From the NCBI RefSeq assembly GCF_027172205.1, contig NC_070607.1, positions 38,524,069 through 38,588,068 on the forward strand: a stretch of DNA of 64,000 bases, given 5' to 3'. Below are positions 61,086-64,000 of the stretch, piece by piece (position 1 is the stretch's first letter; each line of letters begins with the position of its first letter). Both the position numbers and the translations under genes were made by a program. Source of the DNA: Podarcis raffonei. Taxonomy: Eukaryota; Chordata; Lepidosauria; Squamata; Lacertidae. The notes beneath the pieces are model-generated. The model saw only the letters and a program-made list of their open reading frames with translations. It had not been told where the DNA came from and searched no databases.

Positions 61086-61308
61086 CTTGATTTATGGAAC
61101 AGTAGAGAGAAGAAATTACATTTCTTATTAACGATGAGGGGGGTTATAATGATGATGGATACAGTGTTATACTTCAGTCTTGATCTTGACCACTGTAAAC
61201 AAAGTTGTAGGGGTTGGGGGTTGGGAATCCAGCTGTACTCACAAAGATCTTGGCTTCTTCATGTTCTATAAACTCTCTTTCCAGCAACAAGTAAGCTCTC
61301 GAGTGCAT
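39047..61308 (-). CDS. UBE2U: UBE2U, E2 ubiquitin-conjugating enzyme (whole gene span, nine exons placed)
   Basis: Joined minus-strand exons (61243-61308, 57954-58035, 56257-56349, 54784-54881, 53046-53172, 51560-51629, 48449-48537, one or more unfound, 40375-40472, 39047-39174) encode a UBC-fold E2 followed by a long C-terminal tail. Starting at MHSRAYLLLE, the HPN motif is at residues 78-80 and the catalytic cysteine is Cys89 in GRPCLDFLDD, the same positions I count in human UBE2U. The protein would carry activated ubiquitin as a thioester and pass it to substrates with an E3. Phases agree at every placed junction (0,1,1,0,1,2, then 1 out; 2 in; 1). The phase-1 exit at 48449 and phase-2 entry at 40472 require at least one more exon, probably matching the human segment around IGQYYKWKK. 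CACHD1 lies downstream on the same strand, as in mammals. Confidence 0.93.
40375..40472 (-). CDS. UBE2U: UBE2U penultimate coding exon
   Basis: This 98-nt exon lies between a CATTTCAG acceptor and a GTACTT donor, phase 2 in and 1 out. It encodes HRLLISEFIKNQKRERLVES and then KKSYHPLLSPSP. The phase-1 exit joins exactly to the terminal exon at 39174. Similarity to the human tail is weak, so the call rests on splice sites, phase and location. Confidence 0.72.
40780..41100. repeat. Dispersed GC-rich repeat related to 47560-47760
   Basis: CATTGCTCTGAGGAAGGGCC and AGGTGACTGGGAGAGCCCCTG closely match GCTCTGAGGAAGAGCAAAGG and AGGTGACTGGGAGAATGCCTG at 47640-47700. The shared order shows two copies of one repeat in the same UBE2U intron region. 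Open frames inside it are not genes. Confidence 0.5.
41614..41740. mobile_element. hAT-like MITE, old copy
   Basis: This is related to the element at 24925, with GCCCTCCAGATG, GGACTACAACTC and AACATCTGTAGGGC in order. The ends are eroded and no target duplication was found. Confidence 0.5.
42649..42874 (-). mobile_element. Pogo/Tigger-like MITE, inverted, in a UBE2U intron
   Basis: Starts CAGTGGTACCTCAGGTTAAG and ends CCCGAAGTACCACTG with TA flanks. It lies between UBE2U exons at 40375 and 48449, in the interval where a further exon is expected. Confidence 0.88.
44375..44535 (+). mobile_element. LINE 3' tail (L2/CR1 type)
   Basis: The segment has TTAGCCGCCCTGAGCCCGAC and GGGAGGGTGGGATATAAATA followed by GTT/ATT triplets. 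This is the typical 3' end of L2/CR1-type elements in reptiles, followed by its microsatellite tail. Confidence 0.65.
46682..46733. repeat. TTTC microsatellite
   Basis: Thirteen or so TTTC units lie in a UBE2U intron, next to a region with no recognised exon. Confidence 0.97.
48449..48537 (-). CDS. UBE2U: UBE2U coding exon 7
   Basis: This 89-nt exon has a TTTTCAG acceptor and a GTAAGC donor, phase 2 in and 1 out. It encodes YVTSISYEEYYWTWYKLATSK followed by AAEEFKSP, here split for length. Human UBE2U has FSDYYQTWSRIATSKATEYYRTP in the same place, so this is the most conserved part of the C-terminal extension that sets UBE2U apart from typical E2s. Confidence 0.94.
49235..49325. mobile_element. 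CR1-like LINE 3' fragment
   Basis: GAGTCATAGAACAGAACCAG, TTGGAAAGGACCTTGGAGG and TAGTCCAGCCACTTGCTCAA resemble the ATCATAGAATC...GTTGGAAGGGACC...AGTCCAACC end of amniote CR1 elements. A shorter relic lies at about 27774-27830 (GGAAGGGACATTAGTCCAAC). Confidence 0.55.
49892..49921. repeat. AAAC microsatellite
   Basis: About seven AAAC units lie in the UBE2U intron between exons at 48449 and 51560. Confidence 0.95.
50725..51010 (+). mobile_element. L2/CR1-group LINE fragment (end of the reverse transcriptase ORF)
   Basis: The plus frame includes RLDYCNVFYVGLPLKTNQ, then RQLVQNAVTRLLD and PLKQLHWLPVHF. The DYCN...GLP...LQ.VQNAA.RLL...LHWLPV series is diagnostic of the region following the reverse transcriptase domain in L2/CR1-like LINEs. 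The copy is a 5'-truncated relic with a stop after HWLPVHF, lying in a UBE2U intron. Confidence 0.8.
51267..51289. repeat. ATT microsatellite
   Basis: About seven ATT triplets are followed by LINE-tail-like sequence (TTTATCCATCCTGC and CTGAAGGGTGGCTTAC). Confidence 0.93.
51560..51629 (-). CDS. UBE2U: UBE2U coding exon 6 (linker)
   Basis: This 70-nt exon has a TTTATAG acceptor and a GTAATA donor. It keeps the frame exactly (phase 1 in, 2 out) between neighbours that are clearly homologous. It encodes about 22 charged residues including RSLSTFRRPQEDEEYG. It lies where human UBE2U has a low-complexity charged linker and shows little recognisable identity, so it is called from splice sites, phase and position. 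Confidence 0.8.
52217..52502. mobile_element. hAT-like MITE interrupted by a second element
   Basis: The outer ends CAGCCTTTTTCAATCTTGGG and ACCCAAGGTTGAGAAAGGCTG, written short, are inverted. The interior CAATTCCCATCATCCTTGAC and GTAGTCCAACAACATCTGG belong to the family at 24925. A younger element (52315-52457) splits it. Confidence 0.65.
52315..52457. mobile_element. Second hAT-like MITE nested in the first, perfect 8-bp target duplication
   Basis: The ends CAGTGCTATTTTTCTAG and ACTGAAAAAAAGTCCTG bound a 143-bp element containing repeated GAGGTGCCAGAACT. The 8-bp repeat GTTGTAGT flanks it at 52307-52314 and 52458-52465. The duplication lies inside the older MITE, so the order of insertion is clear. 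Confidence 0.85.
53046..53172 (-). CDS. UBE2U: UBE2U coding exon 5
   Basis: This 127-nt exon lies between a TCCTGCAG acceptor and a GTAATA donor, phase 0 in and 1 out. It encodes VLLSIPVLKNPVNLEAANLL and continues to CVKTSQHLE. The NPVN.EAA segment is the characteristic end of the E2 core and matches human VMLSNPVLENPVNLEAARIL. Confidence 0.95.
53539..53748. mobile_element. MITE with long imperfect terminal inverted repeats
   Basis: The left arm GTGAATTCCTATCTTGCGTG continues to TTAGGCTGCACATACACCAT and CTTTTAAAGCAC. The right arm mirrors it (GCGCTTTAAATGTATGGGGC, GTGTGCAGCCTAATAC, ATAGGAATTCAC). The middle has ACTACAGTTCCCATGATTCT and a GT/GC run. It is non-coding and probably of hAT type. 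No target duplication was confirmed. Confidence 0.6.
54784..54881 (-). CDS. UBE2U: UBE2U coding exon 4, with catalytic cysteine
   Basis: This 98-nt exon has a TGCAAG acceptor and a GTAAAG donor, phase 1 in and 0 out. It encodes VDPKTGRPCLDFLDD, then WDTKLTMTGILLCIQ. Cys89 in RPCLDF is the thioester-forming residue, and the downstream W..kltm..ILL block is the usual E2 helix that follows it. Human has GQPCIDFLDN and ILLALQ at the same places. Confidence 0.96.
56257..56349 (-). CDS. UBE2U: UBE2U coding exon 3, with HPN motif
   Basis: This 93-nt exon lies between a TACTAG acceptor and a GTAAGG donor, phase 1 in and 1 out. It encodes a segment ending VPPSITFNTIPFHPN, which matches the E2 pattern of a YP/PP..v.F.t.i.HPN block. 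The HPN asparagine, which stabilises the oxyanion in E2 catalysis, is present at residue 80. Confidence 0.95.
57310..57445 (+). mobile_element. tRNA-derived SINE 3' part with duplicated end
   Basis: CTGGAGAGCTACTAGCAGTC, ACTGAGCTACATGGGACCAA and GGCAGCTTCCTATATGTTA match the SINE family at 25380. The last 19 bases are duplicated in tandem (about 57409-57446). Confidence 0.6.
57954..58035 (-). CDS. UBE2U: UBE2U coding exon 2
   Basis: This 82-nt exon lies between a TTTTCTCAG acceptor and a GTAGCC donor, phase 0 in and 1 out. It encodes GITVAPVGDSLMEW..EIEGLKDTLWE, aligning with human GITAKPVSEDMMEW and EIEGLQNSVWQG. This is the first beta strand of the UBC fold, where E2 proteins carry the conserved W.v.I.G pattern. 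Confidence 0.95.
58509..58585. repeat. Compound GT/GA microsatellite
   Basis: About 14 GT units run directly into about 23 GA units, in the intron between UBE2U coding exons 1 and 2. Purine/pyrimidine strand asymmetry makes structure formation possible. Confidence 0.97.
59823..60050 (-). mobile_element. tRNA/MIR-like SINE, inverted
   Basis: On the plus strand the order is TTTATTGCATTTCTATTCC, CCTCCTAGAAGGACTCAAAG, AAGTAGGCTAGGCTGAGAGA, GGGGATTTGAACACGGGGCT and ACGAACCACCACACTTACAC. Read on the minus strand this is a tRNA head with a B-box-like GTTCAAATCCCC, then a MIR-like body and tail. It appears to sit inside an older DNA-transposon-like repeat (about 59680-60195). Confidence 0.6.
61046..61085. 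repeat. AAT microsatellite
   Basis: About 13 AAT triplets lie about 160 bp left of UBE2U coding exon 1. Confidence 0.95.
61243..61308 (-). CDS. UBE2U: UBE2U coding exon 1
   Basis: It encodes MHSRAYLLLEREF..KIF (22 codons), aligned with human MHGRAYLLLHRDF, and ends at a GTGAGT donor in phase 0. I chose the start by homology. An in-frame ATG five codons upstream (61321-61323) would add MSTIN. A good acceptor (pyrimidine-rich, ending CTTTAG) sits just right of 61343, so the exon probably spans 61243-61343 and is preceded by a 5' UTR exon. The upstream exon was not identified. Confidence 0.92.
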
Positions 61309-61343
61309 ATTTATAGTACTCATGTTCTCCCACAGAATCTGTC

Positions 61344-61860
61344 CTAAAGACCACAAAAATAAAAGGTTAGAACATTTTGCCTTTTCAAACTGTTGAATTG
61401 AATTGAGCTGCGATCTGCCAACACAAAGTTACCCTGGCAAAGCAATCCTGATATAGAAGAGCTTTTAAGCGGCAATTTATTTATTTATTTATTTTAAGAC
61501 AGACAGACGGCAGAGCAAAGAAGTCAACCTTGATCCATTTCTTATTCTTAGATATAAGGTCAGCTACTGGCACAGGTAGCACCCATAGGCAGGGGAAACT
61601 ACAAACGCAGAGCAAGAACTAGGCCATACTCTGTGTATGGAGTGTAACCTAGCAACAGCAGCGTGCCTTCCCTCGGCTTGGTTCATTAGTTTTCCCTCGC
61701 CCAACCAATCAGGACAAGCCTTTGTTTTCTCTTTTGTCCTACCTCCAATCAGAAGAAGGCTTTCATCCAGACCTTGAAACTACGGTTCTTCAACTTCTGC
61801 TGGAATCAGATTACAGAAGCAGGGAGGCTCTCCAAACGCAGCAAGTGTTGAAAAAAGCAA
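61344..61860 (-). promoter_or_regulatory. UBE2U: Probable UBE2U promoter with RFX X-box and CCAAT boxes
   Basis: At 61644-61656 is GTAACCTAGCAAC, a close match to the two-half-site X-box bound by RFX factors (GTNRCC-N-RGYAAC). Two CCAAT boxes in CCAATCAG context follow at 61705-61709 and 61744-61748. The segment lies about 300 bp upstream of the first UBE2U coding exon, where an acceptor-like site suggests a non-coding first exon. RFX2/3 drive cilium and spermatid genes, and UBE2U is mainly testis-expressed in mammals, so RFX control is a reasonable inference. The start site and first exon were not located. Confidence 0.5.
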
Positions 61861-62106
61861 GGGCGGGGAAGCAAGTGCTTTAAAATGCTATGGGGCGTGG
61901 AGGCGAAACGAAGGGGCTAAGCAGCCCATGCCATTTCCTTACCAACCCCCTTGTCCACATCCCTCAGACGCCTGCTGTGGGGCAGAAGCACAGGTTGCAG
62001 GAGGAGGAGCCAAGGGGGTTGGTTAAGGTCCAGCGCATCAAGAGCAGGCTTGCTGCTCAAAGCAAGTCCTGGTACATTTCCCAGTTGTGGGTCTGTCTGG
62101 AAGTCA

Positions 62107-62540
62107 GTGCTGGATTTATGTATAAGCTAAACAAGCTATAGCTTAGGGCCCCACTCTCTTGGGCCCCCCCAAAAAATTAAAGGGAAAAAACCCTGGATGT
62201 ATATTTCCAAAATATAAGATAAAAAAACAAGTAAAATAAAACACATACAGCAACAGTGTTTTGTGCCGTGTTGTATAATGTAAGTCATGGGCCCCTCCTG
62301 CTAGCATGCTCCCTAAATATAACACTGGTTTGCTTGTTTCTATATATATAGGGTGCCTACATTCTGCATGTGCAAATGGCTTTAGATACCTATTAGGGCC
62401 ATAAATTACCATATAGCATATATTCAACAGGAAAAACAGCGACAAATTGTTGTTGACAAAGGACAGCTGGACATATAAAGGACCCCATTACCTTCAGTAC
62501 TTAGGGCCTCAGCAAACCTAAATCGGGCCCTAATGGAAGT
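62107..62540. mobile_element. DNA-transposon-like element with imperfect terminal inverted repeats
   Basis: The left end (GTGCTGGATTTATGTATAAG, GCTTAGGGCCCCACTC) resembles the inverted right end (CTTAGGGCCTCAGCAAACC, TAAATCGGGCCCTAATGG). The interior is AT-rich and non-coding. It lies upstream of UBE2U. Confidence 0.4.
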
Positions 62541-63109
62541 GTATGTTAAGCAGAGCTTCATGGTGGAAAGCAACACGTGAGGGCAAAATGGCAGAGGAGG
62601 CAAAAGTGCAACTGACTCACCATGGCTTTCCCACACATAGATGACCCGAGGAAGAGATGGGCAAGACGCTCTATGCTTTCTGTGGTATTTTTGCACATCT
62701 GTAGTCGAGGAATAGAAACTTTCATCTCCATTTTGTTGCGCCTTGTTGAACATGGAAGTGTGTGTGCGTGTAGTGTGCATGAGAGTACTTGTGTTGTGTG
62801 TTTGAGCCTTGAGCTGCTTAAAAACACACCTGAGAGAATACAAGCACATGCATTGGTGTAAGGTAAAATTCTTATACCTGTGTTGTGACAGAGTGTCAAA
62901 GCATGCACAACTGCATTTTTGGTATGGGCCACTGGCCAATTTAAAGTTTATAAATTGTGGCCTGCCCCCAGTTTTCAAAAAATTTCACATTTCATCCTTG
63001 CTAATGATTTCCCTCGCTTAGTAGTTTATTGTAGTTTTTGTCGTAAGCTAATGTTGAATGAAATGTTTGGATACAAGTGTGTCATCTCTACCCTAAAGGG
63101 GATGTAGTA

Positions 63110-63479
63110 TGAAATATACTCAGAGTCGCAAAGTGATTTCATGCTCTTTATTCAGCTCATAGTGGTGAGGAGGAATGAATGAATGTCCCCTCAAAGTATC
63201 TGCTTTATATACATTATTTACACAATGGGCTGCACATGATTGGCTAATTCCGGAATTCTACTGTAAGCCAATCAGCTTGTGGATTCACTTCAATCTGGAG
63301 CATGATTGGGTGGTTCCTTCCAACCAATCATACTGCTGCATTGTTCTAGGACCAATCAGACTGCTGCATTCTGAATCCTATTGTTCTAGGACTAATCAGA
63401 CTGCTGCCTTTTGGATCCTATTGTTCTAGGACCAATCAGACTGCTGCAGTTTGGAGCCTATTCAACTCAGTACATAACA
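63110..63479 (-). repeat. 3' LTR of the Ty3/gypsy element
   Basis: The LTR begins TGTTATG and ends ATTTCA on the minus strand, giving TG...CA ends and a length of about 370 bp. A TATATAAAG box (about 63203-63211) and an AATAAA polyadenylation signal (about 63148-63154) fall in the right order. The part upstream of TATA holds a 40-bp direct repeat. The left boundary is placed by eye and could differ by a few bases. Confidence 0.8.
63340..63459 (-). repeat. Triplicated 40-bp repeat with CCAAT boxes in the LTR U3
   Basis: Three units start with ATTGTTCTAGGAC on the plus strand at 63340, 63380 and 63420. Each carries a CCAATCAGACTGCTGC-type core (one reads CTAATCAG). A related partial core (ACCAATCATACTGCTGC) precedes the array at about 63333. 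Repeated CCAAT/NF-Y-like sites upstream of the LTR TATA box look like an enhancer array. Confidence 0.8.
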
Positions 63480-63494
63480 CCCCTCCCCTCTAAG
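63480..63494 (-). other. Polypurine tract priming site
   Basis: On the minus strand the bases CTTAGAGGGGAGGGG directly precede the LTR start TGTTATG. This is the expected position of the plus-strand priming tract in LTR retrotransposons. Confidence 0.8.
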
Positions 63495-64000
63495 TTCCCG
63501 TCCTGCCCGGGAGGTCGCATTCATAGTCCTCGAGGTACGCTGGCGGCCTACGTGTGCGTTGCGGCCTGGGGTGTTCCCTGGTCCGGGGTTCAGGTTCTGG
63601 CTCGTGTTCCAAGGATGCTGGCTGTGATGGGGCTGTCTGGTCTGGCGCAACCGGCTCGCTCAGTCGTGGTTCTGGTTCCGGTGTCCTTTCGGCCTCGCAG
63701 GTCCTCTCTGTATTTACTGATTCTGCCTCTCCTGCTGGCCCCTCGTGCTCTATGGGCCTCACTGCCCCTCTGTTCCCTTGGGACTCCTCTGACCTTTCCT
63801 CCTCCTGGTTTTCTCCCGGGAATCGTCGCCGTATCTGGTCGCAGTGGCGGCGCCAGCATTGCCCCCCATCTGTTAGCACCTCGTACGACACGGGGCCAGT
63901 GACCCTGGTGACTGTGGCGGGTACCCATGCTGGGCCTGCCCCAAAATTCTTTGCGTACACTGGGTCCTGGGCCTCGAAGGTCCGGGGGTTCCTGCCTTCC

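Larger units (their letters stand above)
63110..64000 (-). mobile_element. Ty3/gypsy LTR retrotransposon, 3' end (continues past the window)
   Basis: Reading on the minus strand, the window edge enters an integrase C-terminal frame, followed by a polypurine tract (63480-63494) and a 3' LTR (63110-63479). The protein has the DPVYAKNFG motif, then GPVSYEVLTDGG, then CDQIRRR, the usual C-terminal pattern of Ty3/gypsy integrases. The frame is open across the visible part. The copy looks young and whole as far as it can be seen, but most of it, including the 5' LTR and the other target-site copy, is outside the window. Confidence 0.88.

Noticed and set aside
62424-62978. 184-codon minus-strand frame
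   Set aside because: It runs through a DNA-transposon-like repeat, and its composition is cysteine/histidine/serine-rich with no known domain. Only the small splice-bounded part at 62621-62698 is kept as a weak finding.
1-64000. Operons, CRISPR arrays or bacterial-type systems
   Set aside because: The window is vertebrate nuclear DNA with split genes and interspersed repeats. Regular direct repeats are microsatellites or MITEs.

Overview
This is a vertebrate nuclear window, almost certainly from a squamate reptile and most like a lacertid-type lizard. The evidence is a Sauria-type tRNA SINE ending in the BovB-like TTTACC tail, about ten copies of a palindromic pogo/Tigger-like MITE that begins CAGTGGTACCTCGGGTT, L2/CR1-type LINE tails, many AAT/ATC microsatellites, and split genes with GT-AG introns.

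Two host protein-coding genes are present, both on the minus strand, in the same order as in mammals (UBE2U then CACHD1). UBE2U, an E2 ubiquitin-conjugating enzyme, spans about 39.0-61.3 kb. Nine coding exons can be placed, from the start codon (61308) to the stop (39047). Every adjacent pair joins in phase except across 40.5-48.4 kb, where the phases require at least one more exon that I could not find. A promoter-like stretch with an RFX X-box and two CCAAT boxes lies about 300 bp upstream. The first coding exon of CACHD1 (a Cache/VWA-domain calcium-channel-associated membrane protein) lies at 6512-6754 inside a CpG island. The leftmost 6.5 kb is the start of its intron 1.

The roughly 32 kb between the two genes (7.3-39.0 kb) holds no host gene that I recognise. 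It does hold an intronless retrocopy of GTF2H5 (TFIIH subunit p8/TTDA) at 21092-21289, with a near-full-length open frame, set in a cluster of four pogo-like MITEs. A young Sauria SINE with a perfect 12-bp target duplication lies at 13.4-13.8 kb, and a perfect 29-bp inverted repeat at 15989-16119.

The right edge (63110-64000) enters a Ty3/gypsy LTR retrotransposon on the minus strand. Its 3' LTR, polypurine tract and the C-terminal end of its integrase frame are visible. The rest of the window is intron or intergenic DNA made of old DNA-transposon, LINE and SINE remnants and microsatellites. All family names come from recognition by eye, not from database searches.
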